Shown here: positions 47,459 to 58,297 of the stretch, in pieces
How positions within the stretch are numbered: the first letter of the stretch is position 1
Layout of the letters: every line of letters begins with the position of its first letter
Origin: Hofstenia miamia
Taxonomy: Eukaryota > Xenacoelomorpha > Acoela
NCBI GenBank assembly: GCA_004352715.1
Contig: SCFE01000067.1
Coordinates: 166,650-230,649, forward strand
Direction of reading: 5' to 3'
Length of the DNA stretch: 64,000 bases
Position numbers and translations under genes: made by a program
Notes under the pieces: model-generated
Seen by the model: the letters and a program-made list of their open reading frames with translations, nothing else
What the model was told of the DNA's origin: nothing
Database searches by the model: none

Positions 47459-48331
47459 ATAGAATAGAATAGAATAGAATTTCTTATTAAGTGTCGTACA
47501 TTGGCATAATTATACACATCAACAAAAGCTGCTAATACTACACTTAATGCGTCAATAACATAAATACACAAAAACTATAAAAACATAACGAAAACATGGA
47601 TTCAAAATTATCAATTTACCCAGTTTATTGCTAATTAATGATATCTTTTAAAAAAACTGGAATCCTTTCCATGATGTAGAACCTATTTTAGGGATATATT
47701 GTTTGTGGAGGTAGTTATTAATGTATTAATTTGATTTTTAAATTTAAATCGCTTTTTGATTCGCTTTATTTCAATTGGTAAGTTAATCCATAGATCAACT
47801 GCTGAGTTTAAAAATGATTTTTTAAGAAAATGCTTCTTGAACTTTACTGAATTTGGATGTCCTCGAATGATAATTTGAACACGCATATAGAGGAAATTGC
47901 AGTTTACTGTAAGGTGAGCGCTGGTTTGAGATATCCCAAAATTTTATTAATGAAAAGTATCTTATGAAATATGAAGCATCATTAATGCAATATAAACGCT
48001 TTCCATTCTTAGTAGAATAATTTTCGTCACAAACTTTAGCTGCCCATTTTATTTGTGAATCAATGTTATTTATTAATGAGCAGTTTATGTTATTAAATAA
48101 GATATTACAGTATCTGTAATGACTTAATACTAGAGAGTTGACTAACATTAATTTCATTTTTGAATTTACAAAATTGCTTACATGTGAAATAGTTTCAATT
48201 GCCATTGCCATTTTGCGTAATACTATGCGTATGTGATTTGAATACTTTTATTGTCAATTGTTACTCCAAGATATTTGAAAGTTTCAACGTGAGAAATTTT
48301 TGTCCCCAAAAAATTGAAAATATTTATTAAA
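47459..48331 (-). mobile_element. 5'-truncated LINE inserted in RT gene copy B
   Basis: Minus strand: FLGTKISHVETFKYLGVTID (48310-48240), then LVNSLVLSHYRYCNILFNNI, KWAAKVCDENYSTKNGKRLY and the C-terminal SFLNSAVDLWINLPIEIKRI. It ends in a short (ATTCT)n tail at 47459-47482 (TAGAATAGAATAGAATAGAA on plus). Only the last third of an RT ORF is present, with several stops. Flanked by the roughly 120-bp direct repeats. Confidence 0.75.
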
Positions 48332-48451
48332 TGTATTAAAACCACCTGGTTTGTCACGTTTAGATGGCAAACGTCCTGACAGAATGAATTGGTTCCGTGG
48401 AAGTGAGGTCGAGTTCTTTTTTGGGATGTAACTGCATTTGATACTCTCGCC
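48332..48451 (+). repeat. Direct repeat flanking the LINE insert (right)
   Basis: Second copy of 47337-47458. Most differences are CG to TG or CA, and one or two bases are lost near GACAGAATGAATTGG. Confidence 0.85.
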
Positions 48452-48874
48452 CCAAGTAGAGTCAACAATTATGCTACCTTTAAGGCTGCGGAAGATTCTA
48501 AGCGAACAAAGATAAATAAATACCGACCAATAATTAATGCTGGCTACGACTTACAACTTATAGCCTTTGAAGTTCGAGACAATTGTGAATCAGGATCTTT
48601 TGAATTTCTCAAAACACTTGCAGCTCATATCCGTGCGTGCACCAAGCAGGCTTATTCTCAGGAATTTCTTATGCAAAGAATCAGTGTTGCAATCCAAATG
48701 GCAAATAGTGCCTGTGTCGTTGGCAAGTTTTAATTATTGTAGTTTATTTGTAACCAAGATTGATAATTTGTAACTTAAATTATATTTGTAACGTTGATTT
48801 TAGATTGAAAAAAATCTTAAAATTATATCTTATATCTTTTTTTTACTCAGAAACAACTATAACCATTAACTGCG

Positions 48875-49908
48875 AATATCAAGTTATTGACAATTTTCAG
48901 GATTTTCTAGAATTTATCTCAAACAATATAGACATGCCTTGGATAAATTAGGCTTGTGCGATATATCATACAAATATTGATATTGTGATATTTTGTAACA
49001 TCCTCTACCAGGCATTGTCACTGTTTACCCTTTGTTACTTTATAACATTACCTGTGTAATTGCAGGTAGGTATGTACTAACTTGACACTGCTTACTTCCA
49101 CTTAGCTCCATTAACTTTAATTAACAAAACAGGACTAATCACTATTTAGGTGACAAAGCCATGCAGCATCTCTTCCAATTGTTAATAGTGGACACCCGCC
49201 TGAGGCTGATCTACACATCCAGTATCACTTGCTCGCCAATGATCCACTTGGTTGAGTTCCACTTCTCAGCTCACGGATATAACTTATGTGTACCCTATCC
49301 TAGCTCGGTGCATACTCAAGACAAGACACAACTCGACTTAATCTCTATTTGTAAAAGTCTTTTATGTTTGTGCAACCTGACTTGTCACTAGCTGCGTAGG
49401 TAATATTACATGTAGCCATTCCCGAAATATATTGGTTTTAATAACTAGTTTAATATCCTAACCTACATTTAATAATCATTACATGCTCGGTCACATTATA
49501 GGTCACTTCATTGTCATTAATTTGGATCTAAAATAATATAGATGTACAGGGTGATTGTAAAGTCCCTTTAGCATTTTAATCGTCCATAAAATGAAACAAA
49601 GTGAGAAACCATTAATAAGTAATATATTTTCCAAATAACAAATACCTGAATTTAAGTTATGAAACGTGTTCAAAGTGCCCACCTTCATTTTGGATACACT
49701 GATGACACCTTTTTTCAAGGCTAAGAATGGAACTTTCCAATAAAGGTGAATTAGCTATTTCGTCTACTCCTTGCTCTATTCGGGCTTTCAACATTTCAAT
49801 GCTGGTAATTGGTGTCGCATAGACTTTCTCTCGCAGGAAACCCCAGAAAAAATAGTCGAGAGGTGTTAGGTCCGGACTTCTGGGGCTCCAATTCAGTGGG
49901 CCATCTCT
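48875..49908. repeat. 1.03-kb segment duplicated at 60565-61598
   Basis: Every landmark is offset by exactly 11,690 bp with only about ten base differences. It covers hAT flank, hAT end, LTR start and the first 362 bp of a Tc1/mariner-type element, and ends at a single N (49909). Confidence 0.9.
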
Positions 49909-50525
49909 NTCGCTGATGATCCACTTGGTTGAGTTCCACTTCTCAGCTCACGGATATAACTTATGTGTACCCCATCCTAGCTCAGTGCGTACTCAAGACA
50001 AGACACAATTCGACTTAATCTCTATTTGTAAAAGTCTTTTATGTTCGTGCAACCTGACTTGTCACTAGCTGCGTAGTAAATATTACATGTAGCCATTACC
50101 GAAATATATTGGCTTTAATAACTAGTTTAATATACAGCAGCTTCCTAACCTACATTTAATAATCATTACATGCTCGGTCACATTATAGGTCACTTCATTG
50201 TCATTAATTTGAATCTAAAATAATGTAGATGTAAATCCCTAGATTTCGGCTTACCAGCCGTATTTCAAGCTTGTTAAGCTTAATACTTGCAGATAAATGA
50301 TCGGTAGTCAACTAAACGAGAATAAAAAACCCTATTCCTAATCTACGTGCATTTTCATGGCCTGCCACAAAGCCCCTTGCTTCGTGCTTGATGGATCCAG
50401 GCCACTACTAAACACAACTTGTTTAGCTGGATATTGCATTAACTAATCAAACCATAGTAAAGAAATAATATAAGAATTCCAAAGAAATTTCTTTACCAAT
50501 TGTTAACATGAATTTCGATCTATAC
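48994..50525 (-). repeat. 3' LTR region (chimeric, truncated)
   Basis: It begins TGTAACATCCTCTACCAGGC. It holds 362 bp of a Tc1/mariner-type element, a single N, then LTR again from an overlapping point without that element. Homology to the right LTR stops at GATCTAT (50525), so roughly 300 bp of LTR and the polypurine tract are missing. Confidence 0.65.
49547..49908 (-). mobile_element. Truncated copy of the Tc1/mariner-type element at 61237
   Basis: It starts CAGGGTGATTGTAAAGTCCC after TA and is cut by the N at 49909. On minus it encodes the transposase tail (NWSPRSPDLTPLDYFFWGFL...). At the codon where the right copy has TGA (61470-61472) this copy keeps CGA. Confidence 0.85.
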
Positions 50526-50559
50526 ATAATTGTTCTTGCCTTCTCTTTTGTATTCATTT

Positions 50560-53500
50560 ACCATTTATATTCGTGTAAAAAGGCTTTTGCGACTTTTACT
50601 CTTTCAGTAGTCTCCATCTCAGAAGTATCATTGGTATTGATATTGTTTCTGGTGGCGTGCATATTAAAATTTTCGTTTCTATTTGTCTCTCTATTTTTTC
50701 ATATGACCCTATTGTCGTCAGTGCTGTCGCCAGCCCTATTGTTGCTGGATAATTCATGTTGCCATCTGCAATTGTGCTCCAAAATGCTTGTGTTAATCCT
50801 TGTCTGCTTAGCTTTAATCGCATTTCTTCTTTTATGTCTATTCTTGATGTGATGCATTGAACATTGATGGCTAGTTGGTTATATGGTTTCAGTAGCTCCT
50901 CTAGTTCTGTTCTCATGAAAGCTTCCGTGACCATAACTTCATTGTCACTACTGTTTGTTGCTCTTTAATTTTCTGATAGTTCCTTTCTTTGATTTCCTTA
51001 GTCTCTTCATTACTTTAATTTTGACTAAGAAACGTTCATCATCTCTGTCAATCCATTCAATTGTTTTTGCTGGGCTTACTTCTCCCCACTTTTCGATGTT
51101 TATTCTGTCAATTGTTTGTTGTTTGTTCAGGGATAGTAGTAGTTGTGATGATGTTAATAATTCTCCTTCTTCCATTATCTTTCTTTGTGATTTTGTCACC
51201 ATTTTGCAGACTTCTACCAGTTCCATTATACCGCGTTTTCTCATTATTTCCGCACTTCTTATGATTTTAGTGAATGTGCATGGCGGACTATCTCTCTGGT
51301 ACCTTTCCATAGCTTCTTCTAGAGCTTGTTGCACGTTTTTCTGTACCAATGCTTTCCTCATGTCTTCTGTGCTTGCTAATTTTCTCTTAATTATTTTTCT
51401 AGTTGTTATCCATGGTTGATTTTCAAGTTGTCTTAATCGTGTTTCTGACGTTGTTCCCCATATATATTTTCTCCTTGGTTCCTCGAATATTGTTTTCTCA
51501 CTCAGGCATATCACCGTCTTGTTTGCCAAGTCTATGATTGATATTTTTCCCATTGGGCCTTTGTTTGTTATTATCTGACTAATGATCTTCTCTTCAGTTT
51601 GCATCAGTTTTTCTGTTTTATCTGGTGCTTCCATTTTTTCGATGTGTCCTTTGAGGAGCCAGTTTTTTGTTTGTTTGTTAATTGGAAATAACACTATCTC
51701 GAACTTTTTTCCTTTGGTTAGTTTATTTCTCATGTGCCATGAGATTGGTAGTCTCACTTCCTTGTCTTCCATTGTGAATATCGCCAGCAGTCATGCTGTT
51801 GTCCTGTACCTAATTTCCGGTGCATTCTTTTCTTCAAATGTTGGATGCCAAAAATCTTTTCTTGTATTTAATTCATATGCTCTATTTACTTCAGTAAGTG
51901 CTACATCTACTGTCTTGTGGAATTTTCTTGATGGTGCTTCTATTTTTATCACTGGCCACTTTTCTTCCATTTTGTTCTGTAATTTCATGTTGTCCCAGAT
52001 CTTTTGAATTTGCCATAGATGTTTCTGTCTCTGCGTCAAGCTGCACTTAATGAAAAGTGTGTTTGCTTTTTCAATGCCTTCTCTATCCATCATTAGTTCC
52101 ACCATTTTTGTTTGCTTATATAGATCAATCACAATACATGGGTCCAACATTATCCTATAGATCTGCGCCCAGTAGTCTATTTGTAAGTTGAATCTATTAA
52201 TTCTGAAGTTGTTGTATCTGTTGGTGCTTTCTCCCAGGGGAATATGTTCTCTGTCTGCATGCAAGCATCTAGTAGATGTCTGGGGATGTCTTCTATTGTC
52301 GAGCTTATTATGATTACCACTCCAACTTTTTGTACTTTTGCCATTTTTAACGTTTGTTCTATCTGTTTTTTGAGATTTTTGTTGTACTCTTTCTCTTTCA
52401 GCCCATGTATAATTGTTAGATTATCTTTATCCATATTTATCTCTGGGATTTCTGCTATTTGGTCTTTAAATGCCATTATGTTTGCATCGTCTCCAGGTGA
52501 ATTCTTCATCAAATATTATGTGCACTGTGCTTCACATATATGGCCTTTTTAATGTTTCATTCATGTCTCTCAGGTAGCTGATTATTACAATTACTTTTGG
52601 TCTAATGTTTGATTTAACATTAGTGGTAGATTTCTCCCTTCTCTCTTTGCCACTTTTTGTATGTGGGCTTTTGTTTAGTTTTTTTGAAGGAGTTATATCT
52701 CATTTTATTTGTTCCAATAAAGTAGGGATGCAACGTTTCTCCATTGGTCTAAGACATCTGTTTTTCTCTCTCCTTAGATTGTACTGTTCACTCCAAGGTA
52801 GTGTCTGAGGAAGCGTGTAGCTGTTTCATACATAAGGGTATTCTGCTGGTGCTTGTTTCACAGTCCATTGCCTGTGAATCTGTACTTATGGTCACTACTG
52901 CTCCAACCTTTGAATCAGTTCACAGTTGATTCCGTTTGTACTTGACAAGTTGTGGTTCCTGTGGTGATACCATCAGCCTTGAATTGTTTCTGTATCACCA
53001 AGGTTCTTCTACCACTTACACCTTCCTCTGGAACTCTGAGTGTCTGACCACCCTTGAATTGGCGATGTGGACTCCCAGAAGGAAAGTTGTGCTGCTGTGC
53101 ACCAGTTCTCTGTGTGCCCTTGAATCAGCTTTGCAGATCTCTGGTGGGAGAGGCTCTTTGTCCATTTGTCTCCCTGCCCTTGAATTGGCCTTGGGGACTA
53201 CTAGGTTGCCTTCTCACTGAGTTTGAGAATTTCTTCTTACTCTCCTTCTCCTTGTCATTGACGAGAGTTCCTCTGTTTGTTGATTGTGTTACACTCTCTC
53301 CCTCATCAGCTGGTGCATCATTTTCCTCTAATTTCCTAAATTCAGTTAGTAAATTTAAGTCCCATATTTCAGGGTCATATATAGGTTTATTTCTTGCTGT
53401 CCTTCAGGGCAGTACCCTTTCTCCTACGTTTTTGTCTCTGATGTCTGCTGTGAATTCCTCCTCAAATTCTTCAGGTAGGCTATCTAAATCATACATATCA

Positions 53501-53570
53501 TATATTATTTTGTTGCCATTGATTTGGCTTATTTTGAACTCAGCATTCTTGTCTATCTTTGTTTTTTGAT
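50560..53570 (-). pseudogene. ORF3: unknown protein region after gypsy integrase
   Basis: About 3 kb of minus-strand coding-like sequence follows integrase. It starts with an acidic block (YDLDSLPEEFEEEF, then WDLNLLTEFRKLEEN), followed by a tandem-motif region with (S)P-x-x-Q-F-K-G units (53200-52900). Long frames follow: 52512-52177 (KDNLTIIHGLKEKEYNKNLK), 52264-51791 (NLQIDYWAQIYRIMLDP), 51772-50948 (275 codons; PISWHMRNKLTKGKKFEIVL, EEAMERYQRDSPPCTFTKII) and 50934-50596 (RTELEELLKPYNQLAINVQC). The last three join with one TGA and two shifts. It is rich in Lys, Glu and Ile. I see no signal peptide, cleavage site or convincing membrane anchor, so an envelope role is not supported. I do not recognise the family. 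Confidence 0.6.
52906..53200 (-). repeat. Motif cluster 1 (CCTTGAATYRGC repeats)
   Basis: On plus, CCCTTGAATTGGC or CCCTTGAATCAGC occurs at 53051, 53117 and 53177, with weaker copies at 52906 and 52976, spaced about 60-70 bp. The two GAATTGGC copies are followed by a GGACT block. On minus the coding frame reads Q-F-K-G or stop-F-K-G. Confidence 0.7.
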
Positions 53571-54250
53571 GTCTGCCATTGCTCTCTTGAGGTTTTGAAA
53601 ATGTAATGATCTATTATTGTCCAGCAAGTACTCATTATTCAGTAATGTCTGTATTATAGTGTGAGGTCCAGACCATACTGTTTTTAATTTTTGAACTTGG
53701 TTTGTGCCTGTGAGCTTTGTTGATGTGAATGTGTATACTTTGTCTCCTATCTTATGTGCCTGCCTGTAAATTTTTCTTTTATAATTACATTGTTGTCTAT
53801 TGACTGATTTCTTTATTTTGTGGCACATCATTTCATGAATCCCTGTGATCTGTTTCCTTAATTGGTTTACATAAGCATTATCCAGGCTCTTACTGTTGTT
53901 GGAATATTGCATTGATAAGGGTGTGGCTGCCTCTCTTCCAAACATTGCTTTGAACAGGGTTATTCCCATTGTTGAGTGTACCAAAGTATTATAGAAATAC
54001 TCTACCATCTTGATCACCTCTCTCCATTTATTCCCGCCTATCCTTGATGTTGCCACTTTTATTAGCTTGATTAGTGTTCAGTTCAGCCTCTCTACAGCTC
54101 CATTGGCCTGCAGGTGATAGGCTGTTGTTCTTTTGCTCACTATTTCTAGGAGCTTTGCCATTTCTTGGAAGAGCCCACTTTTGAACTGGGGCCCCTTGTC
54201 AGTTATTATTGTTTCCATTGGGCCAAATCATGGAATCCATTCTTTTAGTA
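53553..54250 (-). pseudogene. Gypsy integrase, C-terminal half
   Basis: Continues the integrase after the LTR insertion. WIP, a TGA where the family has Arg, FGPMETIITDKGPQF (second catalytic Asp), AYHLQANGAVERLN (catalytic Glu), then a stop. From 54056 a clean 167-codon frame follows: WREVIKMVEYFYNTLVHSTM, FKAMFGREAATPLS, KIGDKVYTF, and LKTVWSGPHTIIQTLLNNEY, a GPY/F-like module. No chromodomain seen. The frame ends at 53553. Confidence 0.8.
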
Positions 54251-54254
54251 CTAT

Positions 54255-56174
54255 TGTAACATAATCCAATTATGTGGTCAAGTAGAGAGAATTAGAGGAA
54301 AGAACTAAGACTAAATTTAGAAATAAATATTTATTGTACACACATGATTATGATTAGTTAAATCATTTGTAAAATTTTGAAGCAGTATTTTCATATTAAT
54401 TAATATTAATTTGGNTCTGTCTCGTGTCTTGGATCTAAAACAACAGTCGTTAGTTTTGCATCAGTATTAGTTGATGAGATAATAAGTCAATTGTATAACG
54501 GCTAAAGCAATAGAACAGAAAGAAGAGAGACAGATACTGGAGTCTGTCACCTACCATACTACATAAGGAGGAAACAATTGTCATAGCAGCTCCTAAATTA
54601 GTTCAGACTTACTAGTATGAAGGTTGGCGAGATTCTACAGCATTTCCAATAATATCATTGAAATAATTGTTGATGCTCCTAGGTTTTCTCATACAACACT
54701 ATGCTAGTCTAAATTTAGTATAATGAAGTAAGTACATTATGTACCTGACCTCTCTTTACTATATTAATATTCTTCTGGGTAAGCACTCTGTTTTTAATAA
54801 AAATAATATACATAATACTCTCAGTTTCAATAAATGTACATATTGTAACATAATCCAATAATGTGGTCAAGTAGAGAGAATTAGAGGAAAGAACTAAGAC
54901 TAAATTTAGAAATAAATATTTATTGTACACACATGATTATGATTAGTTAAATCATTTGTAAAATTTTGAAGCAGTATTTTCATATTAATTAATATTAATT
55001 TGGCAGTATATTTGACAAATGGTAAAAGGGGGAAGTTGCAAACACTAGTTAATGCTGACATGCATAAATCACATATGAAGGAAAATCAGAAAATAGAAAA
55101 TTGTCAACAACTTAGATTTAACAGGTACTAGCCAAATATTTGATTGTTTAATAGTTTCAAGTATAAAAGTAGTGCAGTTTATTATTTTGATGATGACTAA
55201 AATTCATTGGATTTACTTTGCTTTTCTTTGTCAGGTTTATTTATTAATTATCATGGAAAGCTAAACAGTCAAGCACTAGGGTATTCAAGACAGTGGTCCA
55301 CAACTTCATTTAAAGGGAGTTCGTAACAGCTTTGCACCTAATTTGCATTTGTTCACATTCAAACAGCTGTGTGGCTGGTAGCTGGTGCCTACCTGATGTG
55401 CTCTTAGGTTAGTTATAAGGATAGGGGTTCTTACTTGTTATAGCTTTCCTATTGTTTGTTGTTCATATTACTGTATTATGATCTGTATTATGATCTTTAG
55501 GTTAACCCTCATAGGAAACTTCATGACTTGTTTGTATTGGATTTTAGTGATTTTGTTAAATGTAATTACCAGTAGACTGAACTACCAACTCTCCCTTTTA
55601 TGTGTGGCCGCATTGGTTGTTCACATGTATATTAGGTTAGCATGTACATATTTATCTTTAGGGATATTACATGTAAGGAATTATAATAAGCTAATGCATC
55701 CTGGTTGCGAATTCCACTTATATTACAAACTCATTAATAACAAGAACAATCAATGCAATAAATTAGTAAGCTATCACACACTGTCACTATTGTATTCTTG
55801 CACATTGTTTCACGCACTGAGTCACTGGTGCTGTGGTTCGTGTTTCTCTTGATCTTCAAGTGTCAGCTGGAATTAATCATTATATTGTAGTTTCTTTGAT
55901 TCCTCTTTGTGCTTTGCCTCAGGTCAGGTTTCAACCCTGTACATTGTACCATCTATCTCTTGTCTTGCACCTAAATTACTGTTGTTAGTTCAAGCCTCAA
56001 TATTAATTGATCAGATATTATTTTAATTAATAAGCAACACAAAGTTAGAGTAAAGGAAGAGAGAGGGAAACTTGGAATCTGTCACCTACCATACTAGTTA
56101 AGGAGGGAAAAATGTTACAGCAGCTCCTAAATTAAGTTAAGATTTATTAGTTGGAAGGTTGTCAAGATTCTACA
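54255..56174. mobile_element. LTR-type insertion within gypsy integrase, TSD CTAT
   Basis: Begins TGTAACATAATCC and ends AGATTCTACA (TG...CA), flanked by CTAT (54251-54254 and 56175-56178). It contains a full LTR-like unit 54844-56174 and a partial one 54255-54637 joined by a single N at 54415, with 206 bp of unassigned sequence between. Before the N the two are nearly identical; after it only about 75%. This suggests the N joins two different copies. No coding region. Ends resemble those of the host gypsy LTR (TGTAACATCC...CTACA), so it is probably a related family. Confidence 0.75.
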
Positions 56175-56178
56175 CTAT

Positions 56179-56773
56179 TTCTGCTGTTGTATTTTTCATT
56201 GGGATCATTCTTGCGTTTGGTAAAATTGTCTACCATTACCAGTAGATGTTTGTAACCCTCTTTGTCTTTTGACAGCATTTCCAAGTCAATGTGGATCATT
56301 TCATTCAGTTGTGTTGCAATGATTTTTTTCAGTGGCGCCCTCTGCTTTGGGAAGTGCTGTTTATTGGTTAGTAAGCATGCAGTGCATTTGTTGATTATGT
56401 CCTCTGTAACTTTCCTCACTGCCATCATTATGAATCTTGTGTTAAAGGTTTTCTCTGTCTGTATTATTCCCAGATGGCCTTTTTCATGTATTTTCTGTAT
56501 CAACTCTCTCTTGAAGTAATCAGGGATTGCAATCCTATTATTCTGGGCCTCTACATATAGTAGTCTGTTTTTGTTGATTATCCATTTATAACACTCATAA
56601 TAGCTTGCTGTTAATTTTGACAGTATCATTTGGGGTTCTTTTATCTTCTTGATGATCCTGCTAAGGATCATGTTGTCTCTCTGCTTTTCTACTATCTCTT
56701 GCTTGGATATTTCCTCTCTCATCAATATTGGTAATACCGCTTGGCCCTGCTTGTCCACGTTTATCTCAGGCAA
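56179..56773 (-). pseudogene. Gypsy integrase, N-terminal half
   Basis: Minus frame from 56773: lead-in MPEINVDKQGQAVLP, then the HHCC zinc module (IHEKGHLGIIQTEKTF with two His; KCTACLLTNK with two Cys), and MIHIDLEMLSKDKEGYKHLL with the first catalytic Asp, VMVDNFTK. A one-base shift after FTK precedes the LTR insertion site at 56174. With one CTAT removed the downstream half is in phase with the shifted frame. Confidence 0.8.
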
Positions 56774-56819
56774 TCCCTCATACTCAGTGTGTGGTAGGAA
56801 CTGAAACTGCTTTTTCTCC

Positions 56820-57390
56820 CCATCTATTTTTACTGCATCTCTTTGGTATTATGCTAGTGACGTCCAAAAATCTGCATTATTGTGTAAAGTCCCTTTCTGG
56901 TGTTCCATTGAAAATGTGAACTCACTTAAATATTCAATCCATCATGATTCTATCCTGGACTTCCTGAAAACTTCTTCAACCAGGCTATTCTACTATTGTC
57001 CATGCATACTCTGAATTCTCTGCAAATCAGGAAATGCCTGAATTTTTTGATACTTTCAATCAGTGCCAACATTTCCACCTTGGTAGATCCATAGTTTTCC
57101 TTGCTTGGCTTTAGTTTCCAGCTGAAGAACTGTATGGGAACCTCCTTTCCATTTTTCAATTTTCCTAGTATTGCTCAAATTGCTACCTTACTTGCATTGC
57201 AGTCTACGATAAATTGCTCATTGTAGTCTGGCGTATTCAGCAATGGCAATTTGGCTAGTTCTTCTTTGATGTTATTTAGCTCCTCCTGTTCTTGTCATGT
57301 CAATACAAATGGCACTGATTTCCTCATTTGTTTAGTCATTTTTGCTGTCTTTCTGGCAATATTTGGGATAAAAGTGCAGTAGTAGTTAAA
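56820..57390 (-). pseudogene. Gypsy RNase H domain
   Basis: Minus strand: IQRIMGFFNYYCTFIPNIAR (RT connection, 57390), KLPLLNTPDYNEQFIVDCNA (first Asp region), 57159-56950 FFSWKLKPSKENYGSTKVEM (Glu in KVEM), LALIESIKKFRHFL and FRVCMDNSRIAWLKK (Asp in MDN). A tether region with EFTFSMEHQKGTLHNNADFW (56910) follows, as in other gypsy elements (H-x-x-G-xxN-x-AD). Frame changes and stops interrupt it. Confidence 0.75.
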
Positions 57391-57399
57391 GAAACCCAT

Positions 57400-58165
57400 T
57401 ATCCTTTGGATGTCTTTCCTGTTATTCAATTTCTCTATTTTTGGGATCATCTCCCTAGCATTGTCTTTCATGCATATTCTGCATTTCTCTTCCCAGGAAT
57501 ACTATTTTCTCTTTTAGTATGTTACACTTGTTTCCATTAATGTGGAGTCCTGCTTTCTCCAATATCATTAAAGTCCCTTCCAATTTTTCTAAGTGTTCTT
57601 GTGTCATGTCACTTGTCACTATTATGTTGTCTATGTATTCATTGACTCCGTCTTCCATTCTGTGTGTCTTGTTCTTCAGCACTTTTGTGATGTATCTTTG
57701 AAAGGTTGCCAGGACATTGAATAGTCCAAACATCATGTATATCCATTCATACAATCCATATGGTGTTATAAATGCTGTTTTTCAATATCATCTTCTTCCA
57801 TTTTCACTTGCCAGTACACCTTGTATAGATCTATTGTTGTAAAGTACTTGTGCTCACTTGCCTTGTATAGCATGTCCTCTATTCATGGGTGAGTGTACAA
57901 GTCCTTCTTTGTTACCTTGTTCAATTTACAGAAGTCTATGCATAAACAAAACTTATTTCATTGCTTCACAAATACTGTTGGTGCTGCATATGGGCTTTCA
58001 CTTGGGCAGATGATCTTATTATCAATTAATTCATCTAGAATGTGGTTGTATTCGTCTTTCATTTGTTCCAGTACTCTTCTGATAGACAGCTTTATCAGTT
58101 TGTCCATTGTTGTAACTATTTTGTGCTTTTTGCCTATTGCTTGTCCCATGTTTATTTCTCTGTAA
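57400..58165 (-). pseudogene. Gypsy reverse transcriptase, palm YIDN
   Basis: Minus strand: LIDNKIICPSESPYAAPTVF (58050), FCLCIDFCKLNKVTKKDLYT (57960), FTTIDLYKVYWQVKM (catalytic Asp), YEWIYMMFGLFNVLATFQRY (57740) and EYIDNIIVTSDMTQEHLEKL (57660), where the family has Y-x-DD. The second Asp is Asn. Stops occur after KQ (57957), before IED and near the end. Clearly inactive. Confidence 0.8.
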
Positions 58166-58297
58166 TTGAATATTCATTTGTGTCTATCCAACATCTCTCT
58201 TAATTGTGTCATTTCCTTCTCCTCCAGGTGCAGGTAATCCTTGTTTCTTATCTCTGGTATTCTGTATGCATCTTATTCATTTGCTTTCGTCCCTATA

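Larger units (their letters stand above)
45845..48733 (+). pseudogene. RT gene of the RT + nuclease-like family, copy B
   Basis: Family of non-LTR-type RTs with a C-terminal PD-(D/E)XK-like domain. Plus strand: GGATCATACATTTCAG block (same as copy A), HPKLYPFTSCCYG, then FGDSIISSEVGEQQGDPEDP, and LWYMDDGN (palm, both Asp). Next FSGAIGIEVNPSKCEQIFPG, ARLPPKLGGIGL, a Cys-His module (CKVCEPHTCICG, DGRHGLSCKKSAGRFSRHN), GKRPDGMTLVPWKRGR and FWDITAVDAL (PD...D-x-T nuclease-like core). A LINE insert (47459-48331) follows. The gene resumes with APSRVNNYATFKAAE and ends LMQRISVAIQMANSACVVG at the stop 48731-48733. Frame changes occur near 46145, 46480, 46810 and 47120. The N-terminus is missing. Confidence 0.75.

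Noticed and set aside
50596-50934. Envelope-type fusion or anchor segment (YPATIGLATALTTIG)
   Set aside because: Too short and polar, with no signal peptide or cysteine pattern; an env call is not supported.
50508-52808. Plus-strand hydrophobic frames resembling membrane proteins
   Set aside because: They are antisense to the Lys/Glu-rich ORF3 and other gypsy frames; opposite-strand reading of such codons gives Leu/Phe/Ser-rich strings.
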